Assembly (NCBI RefSeq): GCF_048595215.1
Contig: NZ_JBMDWJ010000047.1
Coordinates: 1-42,967 of the forward strand
Direction of reading: 5' to 3'
DNA: 42,967 bases
From: Siphonobacter sp048595215
GTDB taxonomy: Bacteria > Bacteroidota > Bacteroidia > Cytophagales > Spirosomataceae
Shown here: positions 33,531 through 41,666 of the stretch, piece by piece
Layout: each line of letters begins with the position of its first letter
Position numbering within the stretch: position 1 is the first letter of the stretch
Translations under genes and position numbers: made by a program
The notes under the pieces: generated by a model
The model's input: the letters and a program-made list of their open reading frames with translations, nothing else
Database searches by the model: none
What the model was told of the DNA's origin: nothing

Positions 33531-35033
33531 TTATTTCAGGGCCTGATCGTAAAAGGTGTCGGCATCTTTCTTCAACTGGACCAGCGAAGGCTTATGGATG
33601 TACATCATGTGCCCGGATTCGTAATAGGTAAACGATACGTTTTTCCGCTGTTCCGGTTTAAGTCCCATGTGGTGAAAGGTGTACTCGGCGGCAAAAAACG
33701 GCGTCGCCAGATCGTAATAGCCCGCACCCACCCAAACTTTCAGAAAGGGATTCTTGCTCATGGCCTGTCGCAAGGTTTCACTCACGTTGAGGTAGCTATT
33801 CTGGACATTGTTGTAATTCCAGGGTTGTACACGTCCCGTCAGGGCCAGGTAAGGCAGGTCATTTTCGTACTTGAGTTCCTGCCGTACATAGTGATTCAAA
33901 GCCGTAGAGTACGGACCGGAAATCGTAGCATCAAGACTGGGATCGAACTCGTAGCCATCGCCCGCATCGTCGAAATCCGTACCGGTCATGCGGCCATCCA
34001 GCCGACCCGCCGTTTTGCCTTCCGAACGGAGTAATTCTTTTACAAAACGGCCAATTTCAACGCGTAAACGCGTTTGCCGCAGGTAGGTTTGGGAAAGGCC
34101 CGTAAACTTCGACAGCTTTTCAACCAAGGCTTTTTCTTCGGTTTCCGTCAGCAAATCACCCTTCATCAGAGCTGTAGTGTATTCGCCAGCCGCAAAGTCG
34201 CGGGCTGCCTGAAGCGTTTTTTTGAGATCGGCTTGGTATTCCGGAGCCAGTTTCTTGTGGTACCAGGCAATCGCCGTGTACGTAGGTAAAAACAGAGCGA
34301 AAGGTAAGTCATTGCCCCGGTCAAAACGGGCCGTCTGGAAATTCAAGATGGACGAGATGAGCGATATTCCGTTGATGTACAGGTTGTAACGATCCTGCAA
34401 ATAGCCCGAAAGACCTGCCGCCCGGGTAGTGCCGTAACTTTCGCCCGCCAGAAATTTAGGCGATCCCCAGCGGCCGTACTGCGTCGTGTACAGACGAATG
34501 AATTCACCCACCGACTGAATATCTTCATTGTAGCCGAGAAACTGTTTCTCGTTCTCACCGGCTGCGGCCCGACTATAGCCCGTATTGACGGGGTCGATAA
34601 AAACCAGATCCGTTTTGTCGAGCCAACTGTATTCATTGTTGACCAAGGCATAGGGCGGAGCCAGGGATTCTCCTTTGTCGGTCATGGGGATCCGGCGGGG
34701 GCCAATGCATCCTAGGTGTAACCAGAGCGAAGCCGAACCAGGCCCACCGTTAAAGGTATACGTAATGGGACGTTTCGTCAAATCCGACACCCCATCCCGG
34801 GTATACGCAATGAAAAAAATGTTGGCTTTGGCTTTACCACTTTCGTCCTTTAAGGTAAGGTAGCCGGTACGGGTCGTGTACGAAATAGTTTTGCCCTGAA
34901 TGGTTACTTGTCCTTTGGTTTCAACGGGGCTGGGCGGAGCCACAAAGGGGACGGGTTTTTCCTGCGAAGGCTGAGCGTTCAGCGTACCACTCAGTAGCAG
35001 GGCGGAAAACAGGTAGAGCGATCGGATTTTCAT
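33531..35033 (-). CDS. Secreted S10 serine carboxypeptidase
   Basis: This 500-aa protein has a signal peptide (cleavage near SGTLNAQ) and the S10 alpha/beta hydrolase fold. The triad is S199 in FLAGESYGTTRA, D441 in GYYDLATPF and H475 in SGHMMY; the oxyanion block TFNGGPGSASLWLHLGCIGP is at 93-112. S10 enzymes remove C-terminal residues from peptides at acid pH in eukaryotes; bacterial roles are less studied. It follows the 944-aa barrel fusion gene by 36 bases, so the two are probably one operon working on peptides at the cell surface. Confidence 0.93.
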   Translation of the reverse strand: MKIRSLYLFSALLLSGTLNAQPSQEKPVPFVAPPSPVETKGQVTIQGKTISYTTRTGYLTLKDESGKAKANIFFIAYTRDGVSDLTKRPITYTFNGGPGSASLWLHLGCIGPRRIPMTDKGESLAPPYALVNNEYSWLDKTDLVFIDPVNTGYSRAAAGENEKQFLGYNEDIQSVGEFIRLYTTQYGRWGSPKFLAGESYGTTRAAGLSGYLQDRYNLYINGISLISSILNFQTARFDRGNDLPFALFLPTYTAIAWYHKKLAPEYQADLKKTLQAARDFAAGEYTTALMKGDLLTETEEKALVEKLSKFTGLSQTYLRQTRLRVEIGRFVKELLRSEGKTAGRLDGRMTGTDFDDAGDGYEFDPSLDATISGPYSTALNHYVRQELKYENDLPYLALTGRVQPWNYNNVQNSYLNVSETLRQAMSKNPFLKVWVGAGYYDLATPFFAAEYTFHHMGLKPEQRKNVSFTYYESGHMMYIHKPSLVQLKKDADTFYDQALK

Positions 35034-35069
35034 ACGGGAATAGAGAAGAATGAAACGGATGGTAAGGAT

Positions 35070-37904
35070 TTAAAATCCAATATTAATAACTAAAAATTGA
35101 GATTGAAATGCACCGCCCCGGGTCCAAAGACCCCGAAAGCCCAGCTCGAAAGCCTGTCGTAAACGCAGGACGTTGAAATCGAACGTAACATCAACGCCCG
35201 TGGACTGGTAAGTACGGGTTCGGTCACCCGTGACGGCATAGCCCAGATCCGCGAAAGCATTGAGTTTGATTCGTTGCACGTACAGCAAGCGACCCAGACT
35301 CCAGTCGGGGTAGGCCAGCGGCAACTGGTACTGAAGCGTACCCGTGGTTAGTTTCGCAGCACTGGCGTACACATACCCCCGGGGGAAAAACATTGGGCTG
35401 CCAAATACGTAGGAATCGCCAGAACCCTGAAACTGTACGCCGCCGTAAAGACGGATGGAATGATGCGGGAAAAATCCCGGAAAGTACAGTCTCGTTTGTA
35501 AAGCCAGTAAGTTACCCTGTAAGGCACCCCCGAAAGGCGTATTGCGGGCGTAGAGACTAAAGGTTTGTCCCCAGCGAGGCTGTACATCCCGCTTCGCCTG
35601 CCGTAACAGACGAGAATAACTGAGGGAAACGGTCGTGGCCGATAAACTGTGCCGACCCGGCTCGGTACGGCTCCGTAGGGGGAGATCGTAACCCTGGGTC
35701 TGAATAAAATTGGCTTGTACAGCAAGTGAGAGCCCTTCCCGATACTTGGAGTGAGTTAAGACCAGGGGCATACGTAGTCCGACGTTAAACTCGTTTTGTC
35801 GCCAGTAATCTTTTCGGAGGCTATCGATGGGTGGTTGCTCGTCGAGTGAAAAGACCGTCTGACGTCCGGCACTCGCCACACTCACATCAATCACCGGATA
35901 CCAGCCGTAGTAACTGAAATTGCCTTCCCAGCGGCCTTGTCGTTCGTTAGCGTTGTAGGTGTACCCGGCGGAGGTAAAGGCCGTAGAAAGCAGATTCTGT
36001 GACTGGATGCCCACGGATAAGTCCGTCTCGGACGAAGTCAGCACCGGGCCCCAACCGTAGATATTAAACAGATTAGCTTTTGAATACGGCTTGCGAACGT
36101 TCGACTGATTGGGTACGGAAGTCAGTAACGCGGGATTGTTCTCCTGTTGAACCAGCGGACCAAACGAGCGGGTAGGGGCGGTCGGGATTTCAGTAAGTTC
36201 AGTCCATTCCGCTGGATTAAAGGGCAGGCGGGCAATCCGATGGCCCTGTTCCGTAAAATCCTGAAAAGCCAGGGTACGACCATCAGGCGAAAGAGCGGCG
36301 TGGTACGCCCCAAAAGGCCGTTGCGTGACCGCGTAGTGCTTTTGGTTGATTCGATGAAATGCGTAAATCTGGTCGGTACCCGTGTACGGGGCATTGTAAA
36401 GTACCCAGTCGTCGTACAACAGCGGTTGAGAAAGATTCTGCGTTTGGAGTGGAAAGACGTCCTGCGATTGACCGGTCTCCAGATTCAGTATCGTTAACGT
36501 TTTCTGAGAACCTACCTGTCGTACCATAATGGCCCGGCGACCATCCGCCGCAAACCGAGGCTGCTGGTACAAAGACTGTTGAGGATTCGGAAAGGTCCGG
36601 AGAACCTGACCGTCCGAGGCTTGTACTAACACCAGTTGACTTTTTCCTTCGGTATCAATGGATACGGTAAGAATGGTACGCCCATCGGGCGAAATTGTTG
36701 GAGCAAAGTAGCGACTTTTTCGGGTGACTTGCCGCGTCGTTCCCGTACGCAGGTCGAGCGTCTTGAGTACCGTATAATCCCGCATGCCCCAGCGAGGATC
36801 AAAGTGTTGTTCTGCCCAAACCAGCGTAGTCTGGCCCAGCGAAAGGGTGGCGGAATTTTGGAGAAAACCCGTTTCGTACAGCTTCGTTTCGTTTTGCCCG
36901 TCCAGCAGTACAAAGGCGGGAATATTCGCTAATCCTGATTTTAACGCAACTATACGTCCATCGGGTAGTAATTGCGGGTACTCGTAATCCGTATACACCC
37001 GAATGGGTTTGGTAGAAACCTGCGGGGCGGGCGACGCTACGGCTTGCTGAGCGGCCCACTGTTGGGTAAAATCAGCTGCCGCTTCCTGATACAGATCCTC
37101 CGTCCGCAGGCCTGAGATTTTCCGAAGCTTATCCGAAAAAGAAAAGGGATAAAAGGGGAAACGGTAGTACCGATCAAGAACCGTATTCCAAACCTCAGGT
37201 CCCAGCTTTCTGCGGGCGTAGTTCGTTAAATGATAGCCCAGAACGTACCAGTCGGGGAGGTTATCCCGGTACGAACCCGCAACGATTTTAGGGTAGCTAA
37301 AAGGTTTATTCCGGCTTAATAGCTGGGTACGGAACAGGAGATTAAACTCCGGGATTCGCCCGCGTCCGCCGGGGGAGAGTGCCGTTTCCGTGCACACGGC
37401 GTCTCCTTCCGCAAACCAGTCCGGGATGCCAGTTTTTAGAAAATTAGTAGCATTGTAGCCAAACAGATAGAACAATCCCTTGCTAATACCGGTCATCGCT
37501 TTTTCATTCTGAACGACGTGCCGGTATTCGTGCACAGCCAGCAGGTCAAGCCAGCGATTAGTACCCAGAAAGTTGGCGTCCTGTGGCGGCGTGATGTAGA
37601 ACTCCGTATGACGGGGCGTCAGGGTTACAAACCCGTTGGAAACCGTGGTTTGGGTTTGCAGTACCAGAGGAATACGACGGGGTTTCCGACCGAGGGTCTT
37701 GGATACGGGCTCATAAACGGTTTCCATGGTATTGGCCAGTCGATTACTAACCGAATCAAGACCTTCCGGATAAATGATCTGGAAGTGGGGAGTGCGGTAC
37801 TGAAACCAGCGAATGGAGGCAGGGTTTTGACTGGCGTTACCTAATTGAGCAAGTGCCTGATAGCCAGTCAAACAGCACCATACACAGAAAAGAAAGCGAT
37901 TCAT
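35070..37904 (-). CDS. Zinc-peptidase / beta-propeller / outer-membrane-barrel fusion protein
   Basis: This 944-aa protein has a signal peptide (LFCVWCCLTGYQALAQ). Residues 30-270 form a gluzincin-like metallopeptidase domain: HEYRH (H125, E126, H129) in LLAVHEYRHVVQ, and a likely third ligand E166 in IPDWFAEGDAV. Residues 290-600 hold a TolB/PD40-type beta-propeller (LSPDGRTLAFQDF, ISPDGRTILTVSI, FAADGRRAIMVRQ). The last 300 residues form a run of long beta strands resembling an Omp85/BamA-like outer-membrane barrel and end on Phe (SQFLVINIGF), as expected for barrel proteins. The 15-codon upstream extension is dropped because the signal peptide starts at 37904. Cargo and substrate are unknown. 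Followed by the S10 peptidase gene. Confidence 0.8.
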   Translation of the reverse strand: MNRFLFCVWCCLTGYQALAQLGNASQNPASIRWFQYRTPHFQIIYPEGLDSVSNRLANTMETVYEPVSKTLGRKPRRIPLVLQTQTTVSNGFVTLTPRHTEFYITPPQDANFLGTNRWLDLLAVHEYRHVVQNEKAMTGISKGLFYLFGYNATNFLKTGIPDWFAEGDAVCTETALSPGGRGRIPEFNLLFRTQLLSRNKPFSYPKIVAGSYRDNLPDWYVLGYHLTNYARRKLGPEVWNTVLDRYYRFPFYPFSFSDKLRKISGLRTEDLYQEAAADFTQQWAAQQAVASPAPQVSTKPIRVYTDYEYPQLLPDGRIVALKSGLANIPAFVLLDGQNETKLYETGFLQNSATLSLGQTTLVWAEQHFDPRWGMRDYTVLKTLDLRTGTTRQVTRKSRYFAPTISPDGRTILTVSIDTEGKSQLVLVQASDGQVLRTFPNPQQSLYQQPRFAADGRRAIMVRQVGSQKTLTILNLETGQSQDVFPLQTQNLSQPLLYDDWVLYNAPYTGTDQIYAFHRINQKHYAVTQRPFGAYHAALSPDGRTLAFQDFTEQGHRIARLPFNPAEWTELTEIPTAPTRSFGPLVQQENNPALLTSVPNQSNVRKPYSKANLFNIYGWGPVLTSSETDLSVGIQSQNLLSTAFTSAGYTYNANERQGRWEGNFSYYGWYPVIDVSVASAGRQTVFSLDEQPPIDSLRKDYWRQNEFNVGLRMPLVLTHSKYREGLSLAVQANFIQTQGYDLPLRSRTEPGRHSLSATTVSLSYSRLLRQAKRDVQPRWGQTFSLYARNTPFGGALQGNLLALQTRLYFPGFFPHHSIRLYGGVQFQGSGDSYVFGSPMFFPRGYVYASAAKLTTGTLQYQLPLAYPDWSLGRLLYVQRIKLNAFADLGYAVTGDRTRTYQSTGVDVTFDFNVLRLRQAFELGFRGLWTRGGAFQSQFLVINIGF

Positions 37905-38039
37905 TCCTACGAATCTATGGAAAAAATGAAGGGTGTAAGCTAAGCACAAACTTTGAAATTTTTAGCAGGGCTACGTAGGCGTATTGGTTTCTTTTGAGGA
38001 AAAACGGGGTTAATCTGAGGAAACGAAGGAGCAAAAAAC

Positions 38040-38069
38040 TTGACTCGCTTTCTATTTTAAATAGTTTTG
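38040..38069 (+). promoter_or_regulatory. Promoter of the XRE/S24-like regulator
   Basis: TTG (38040-38042), a 19-base spacer and TAGTTTTG (38062-38069) match the Bacteroidota consensus exactly. The leader carries AGGAGG (38089-38094) five bases before the ATG, unusual in a group that rarely uses Shine-Dalgarno sites. Confidence 0.85.
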
Positions 38070-38098
38070 CTAAAAATTTTGTCAATTTAGGAGGCGGT

Positions 38099-39073
38099 AT
38101 GAGCATCATTAGCGAGAATATTCGGTATCTGCGGAACCGTAACGATCTGACACAGGAGCAGTTAGCTCGTCGCCTGGGTACCAAACGGCCAAACATTGGT
38201 GCGTACGAAGAGGCAAGAGCCAACCCGCCCCGCGAAACGCTCATCAAACTTTCACAACTCTTCGGCATTACGCTCGATCAGTTGCTAACGGTTGATTTAC
38301 GCCGGATTCGTGATACGCCCAGCCTGAATTTAGGTCCCGCCTCCGCGACGCCTCCACCTCCCGTTTACCGTCCTGAAACGGCTCGTCCACCGCAGCCCAT
38401 TCAAAAAGTGGTGGATACGTATTTCCGGGAAAAATCGCAGGTCAACCTGGTGGCCCAGCGAGTAACGCTTCGCAAACTCAATCGCTTGGATTTTCTGTCC
38501 GATACGCCCGTAGAATTACCCAAAGCGTCGGAAGCGTTCAACCGAGCAACGGCTCCGCCCGTGATTCAGGCACCTGTTACTACGGCCTCGGCTTCGGTAG
38601 ATCCGGGTATTCGGCTGGTTAATCAGGGGCGGATAAACGAATACGTCATGAAATCGCGGCAGGGTGAGTTCATTGAGCAGTTACCGCCGTTTCAGGGACC
38701 GCAGACGAAAACGGGTGTTATCCGAGCCTTTGAAGTGGGTGATGACTTTTCCATTCCCGGTTCTATCCTGATTGCCGAACAGGTAACGGACTGGTATTTG
38801 CTCGAAGACTCCAAGCACTATCTGATCGTATCCCGAATGCAGGGTTTACTGTACCGACGGGTGTATAATCAGTTGAAAATTAAGAGTACCCTCTTACTAA
38901 GTTCGGACAATCCAAACATCCAGACGATCGAACTTTCCCTGAAAGATATTGTGGAGGTCTGGTCCGTTCGCGGCTTTTATAGTACCAAACTACCCGAACC
39001 ACCCGTATCGCTTGACCGTATGAAGGCGTTAGTAGAAGAACTAAAAGAAGAACTTGATCGGGCGAAAGCCTGA
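38099..39073 (+). CDS. XRE-family regulator with degenerate S24-like domain
   Basis: This 324-aa protein has an N-terminal XRE helix-turn-helix (about 5-62: LRNRNDLTQEQLARRLG, then ANPPRETLIKLSQLFGITLD). A proline- and alanine-rich linker (75-170) leads to a C-terminal S24/LexA-like domain (about 185-292). Where active S24 proteins have GDSM, this one has GDDF (214-217), and the expected lysine site reads YRRVYN (252-257), so autocleavage is probably lost. The open frame extends 35 codons upstream, but the promoter at 38040-38069 lies inside it; the ATG at 38099 follows an AGGAGG. I infer a transcription regulator with an unknown target; it is divergent from the barrel-fusion gene. Confidence 0.88.
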   Translation: MSIISENIRYLRNRNDLTQEQLARRLGTKRPNIGAYEEARANPPRETLIKLSQLFGITLDQLLTVDLRRIRDTPSLNLGPASATPPPPVYRPETARPPQPIQKVVDTYFREKSQVNLVAQRVTLRKLNRLDFLSDTPVELPKASEAFNRATAPPVIQAPVTTASASVDPGIRLVNQGRINEYVMKSRQGEFIEQLPPFQGPQTKTGVIRAFEVGDDFSIPGSILIAEQVTDWYLLEDSKHYLIVSRMQGLLYRRVYNQLKIKSTLLLSSDNPNIQTIELSLKDIVEVWSVRGFYSTKLPEPPVSLDRMKALVEELKEELDRAKA

Positions 39074-39078
39074 GACAT

Positions 39079-39110
39079 AAAAAAAGCGGATGGCAACCAT
39101 CCGCTTTTTT
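39079..39110. terminator. Bidirectional terminator after the XRE gene
   Basis: AAAAAAGCGGATGG and CCATCCGCTTTTTT pair perfectly around CAA, serving the convergent genes ending at 39073 and 39113. Confidence 0.92.
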
Positions 39111-39112
39111 CT

Positions 39113-39904
39113 TTATTCTGTAGGTAACTGTGAAAGTTCGTCCAACGTACGCTCAATGTCGTTCAGAAACCGATTGTTACCGCTCGGATTAACCAGCGAT
39201 TTGCCAAATTCGTACCAAAGGCCGTCGCCGACATTGATAAAGTTACCCGGATGATCAGGCTTCTTGGGCGTAGCTTTTTCGGCTAAAAACTCACCCGCGT
39301 AGATGAGTCGTAGTACCGGATTCAACGTGTCCCAGCGAAGTTCATTCGACTTTTCAATGTTGTCCACCTGCATATTCATCTTCACCGTACGTTTGGAGAA
39401 GAAGACGTTCATTTCCAGTTGAACCGACTTATCCTTCAGTTTTTTCAGATAAATCAGTTTCAGCGGAGCTTCCAGACGGGCCGTTTCGTAGATGGCCTGA
39501 ATGAGTTCCTGCGACAGGTATTCCCAGGGCTCCCGATTCCGGGGTTTGCCCAGGAGAGGTTCCTGATCCTTGTATTCAACATTAAGCCAGAACTGATTTT
39601 CAGCTTCCTGGGCCGGACGACTGGTCTTGTAAAAGTCGGTTTTAGCAACCAGCGACCGAAGTTCTTCCGTCCAGACGGGCAGGAGTGTACCTTCCCATTC
39701 GAAATCATCGTTACCCGTGAATCCTTCGCCCAGAATTTCCTCTTCCGTCAGATCATCCCGATCGGTGTATTCAATGCGAAAAACCACGTGTAATTCGTCC
39801 GCCCGATTGACCGTACAGCGGATGAAATATTTATGGGAATAGGGAGCAGGGATAAGCTCTGCCGTTTGATAGTTGATCTCAATGGATCGAAGAAGAGTTT
39901 CCAT
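39113..39904 (-). CDS. Conserved-looking cytoplasmic protein, 263 aa, unknown function
   Basis: I do not recognise a domain. The protein has no signal peptide or TM segment. It is acidic with regular strand/helix alternation: HKYFIRCTVNRADELHVVFR (N-terminal half), WEYLSQELIQAIYETARLEA, and KMNMQVDNIEKSNELRWDTL. FINVGDGLWYEFGKSL near the end is distinctive. The ATG at 39904 is taken over a GTG at 39910. It lies downstream of menE by 83 bases on the same strand. The convergent XRE gene shares its terminator. Confidence 0.7.
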   Translation of the reverse strand: METLLRSIEINYQTAELIPAPYSHKYFIRCTVNRADELHVVFRIEYTDRDDLTEEEILGEGFTGNDDFEWEGTLLPVWTEELRSLVAKTDFYKTSRPAQEAENQFWLNVEYKDQEPLLGKPRNREPWEYLSQELIQAIYETARLEAPLKLIYLKKLKDKSVQLEMNVFFSKRTVKMNMQVDNIEKSNELRWDTLNPVLRLIYAGEFLAEKATPKKPDHPGNFINVGDGLWYEFGKSLVNPSGNNRFLNDIERTLDELSQLPTE

Positions 39905-39986
39905 AAGCACAATTCTGTGCGTGAAAAATAGTGAATAGTTTTTAGTTTTCGGCGTTTAGCGGCAGTTTTCGGGCAGATCTTAGCAA

Positions 39987-41039
39987 TTATTCAGTGGGTA
40001 GTCCCTGTACAGTAGCCCGTTTGTCAACTTTTTCCGTGGGCGTATGCTGGAAAGCTTGTACCGTACGCAAAGACCGTGGGGACTTATACGCGGGAAGCTG
40101 ATTTTTAAGTTGCTGGAGCAGTTCCTGATTTTGTTCGGGAGCGAGCGACTCCGCTTCGATGACGAGCGTTAGTGCCTGCCCCAGCCGTTCATCGGGAAAA
40201 CCCCAGGCAAAAAAACGTTTTCCGGGGTAATAATCCTGTAAGATGGGTTCAACCCAGCGTTCGACTTCTTCCAGTTGAATTTTGATTCCTCCAGAGTTAA
40301 TGATATGATCCGCCCGACCTAGAATACGAAAACGTCCGCCGTCCTGCATTTCTACGACATCATTGGTCTGAATGCGTTCGAAATTAGAAGCGGCGGCGGT
40401 AATGTGCAGACAATCGCGGTCGTCAAGCCCTAGAACTACCCCCGGTAAAGCCTGAAAGTAATCCGACTGCTCGGTACCGTTCAGGCGGCGAATGGCAATG
40501 TGCGAAACCGTCTCGGTCATCCCATAGGTAGCATACACGGGAGCCTGTATGATCTGTAGAGCCGTATGCAGGGCTTGAGAAACGGCTGCTCCACCAATGA
40601 TAATGGCCTTCATTTGATTGAGCTGCGGTACAGATGCACTCGGTTTTTCCAGCAAATGTTGAAGTTGCAAGGGTACAAAGGCCGCAAAATCGAGGGGAAC
40701 AGCCGTCGGTAACGGGTCGGAGCTGGGTTCCGTCAAAAAAGTGCGTAATCCACATTCCAGCGTGCGAACCAGCATCATCACGCCCGCGATGTAGTGGACG
40801 TTCAAACAGCAAAGGGCCCGATCGCCGGGCTGCAACTGAAAGGTTTCGGCCGTAAGGCGGGCGGAAGCCTGCATTTGGGCTCGAGTTAGCGTAATGACCT
40901 TGGGGGTACCCGTCGAACCGGACGTTTGCAACTGGAAATGCGATTGACCCGAAAGCCACTGCTGGCAAAAATGCAGGGCCTGAGCTTCGTACTCCGTCTG
41001 AGGCTCGGGTAAAGGAAGAGCGGCATCGATTACTAGCAT
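39987..41039 (-). CDS. menE: o-Succinylbenzoate-CoA ligase
   Basis: MenE (350 aa, short as in Bacteroidota) activates o-succinylbenzoate with CoA in menaquinone synthesis, one step before MenB. It is an ANL-family AMP-forming ligase with the phosphate loop TSGSTGTPK (39-47), the AMP motif ATYGMTETVSH (about 190-200), and LGRADHIINSGGIKIQ at the hinge. The C-terminal lysine is the one in TPTEKVDKR. The frame is open 22 codons upstream, but the ATG at 41039 begins a standard N-terminus, and the dps terminator lies in that upstream part. Menaquinone role inferred from the short length and the MenB in the same window. Confidence 0.9.
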   Translation of the reverse strand: MLVIDAALPLPEPQTEYEAQALHFCQQWLSGQSHFQLQTSGSTGTPKVITLTRAQMQASARLTAETFQLQPGDRALCCLNVHYIAGVMMLVRTLECGLRTFLTEPSSDPLPTAVPLDFAAFVPLQLQHLLEKPSASVPQLNQMKAIIIGGAAVSQALHTALQIIQAPVYATYGMTETVSHIAIRRLNGTEQSDYFQALPGVVLGLDDRDCLHITAAASNFERIQTNDVVEMQDGGRFRILGRADHIINSGGIKIQLEEVERWVEPILQDYYPGKRFFAWGFPDERLGQALTLVIEAESLAPEQNQELLQQLKNQLPAYKSPRSLRTVQAFQHTPTEKVDKRATVQGLPTE

Positions 41040-41069
41040 GCGTGTAAAATTAACCGGTTGCCTGAGAAA

Positions 41070-41099
41070 AACGGAGAGCCGTTGTCTGACAACGGCTCT
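41070..41099 (-). terminator. Terminator after dps
   Basis: AGAGCCGTTGTC (41075-41086) and GACAACGGCTCT (41088-41099) form a perfect 12-bp stem. On the minus strand CCGTTTTTC follows. It separates dps from menE. Confidence 0.85.
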
Positions 41100-41133
41100 T
41101 CGCAAGGTAAGTATACTTAATAGACACCAAAGC

Positions 41134-41610
41134 TTAGTTATTCAAAAAGGCCGAATACATCCAGACCATTTTTTCTTGCGAACGAATGTAATCGCTCATC
41201 AGGGCACTAGTTCCTTCGTCGTTGATTTCACCCGCTACCGCCAGAATTTCGCGTTGCAGGGGCATGATCACCTTAAAGGAATTCAGGATGCCTTCTACCG
41301 CCGTAGTGCCGTTGGAAACTTTGGCACTTTCCAGAATTTGCGACTGACGGGCGTATTCCGAATAGTTATGGTTGGGCGTATAGCCCAGCGTTAAAATCCG
41401 CTCGGCTACTTCGTCAATTTTTAGCAACAAATCGTTGTACAGCTCTTCGAATTTTACGTGTAATTCAAAGAATTTTTCGCCCTTGATATTCCAGTGATAC
41501 CCGCGGGTATTTTGGTAAAAGATGGAATAATTAGCCAGCAATTCGTTCAGTTTCTGGGCCAGTGCAGCGGATTTATCGGTATCTAAACCAATGGCATTTA
41601 AAGTACTCAT
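41134..41610 (-). CDS. dps: Dps-family DNA-binding ferritin-like protein
   Basis: Dps (158 aa) forms a dodecamer that oxidises and stores iron and shields DNA under stress. The ferroxidase residues are in place: H39 in YHWNIKG, H51 and E55 in LHVKFEELYNDL, and D66/E70 in IDEVAERI. The frame is open 40 codons upstream, but the ATG at 41610 starts at the usual N-terminus (MSTLNAIGLD). The N-terminus is short and has no Lys-rich tail, so DNA binding is not certain. It follows the GH65 gene by 56 bases; a link is possible but not evident. Confidence 0.95.
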   Translation of the reverse strand: MSTLNAIGLDTDKSAALAQKLNELLANYSIFYQNTRGYHWNIKGEKFFELHVKFEELYNDLLLKIDEVAERILTLGYTPNHNYSEYARQSQILESAKVSNGTTAVEGILNSFKVIMPLQREILAVAGEINDEGTSALMSDYIRSQEKMVWMYSAFLNN

Positions 41611-41666
41611 GCTATCGTATCGTTCGGTTGACAAAAAGTAAAACAGCGTTACGGACACAAAGAAAA

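Noticed and set aside
40423..40968. 181-aa minus-strand frame
   Set aside because: Alternative frame within menE, whose own frame has all ligase motifs.
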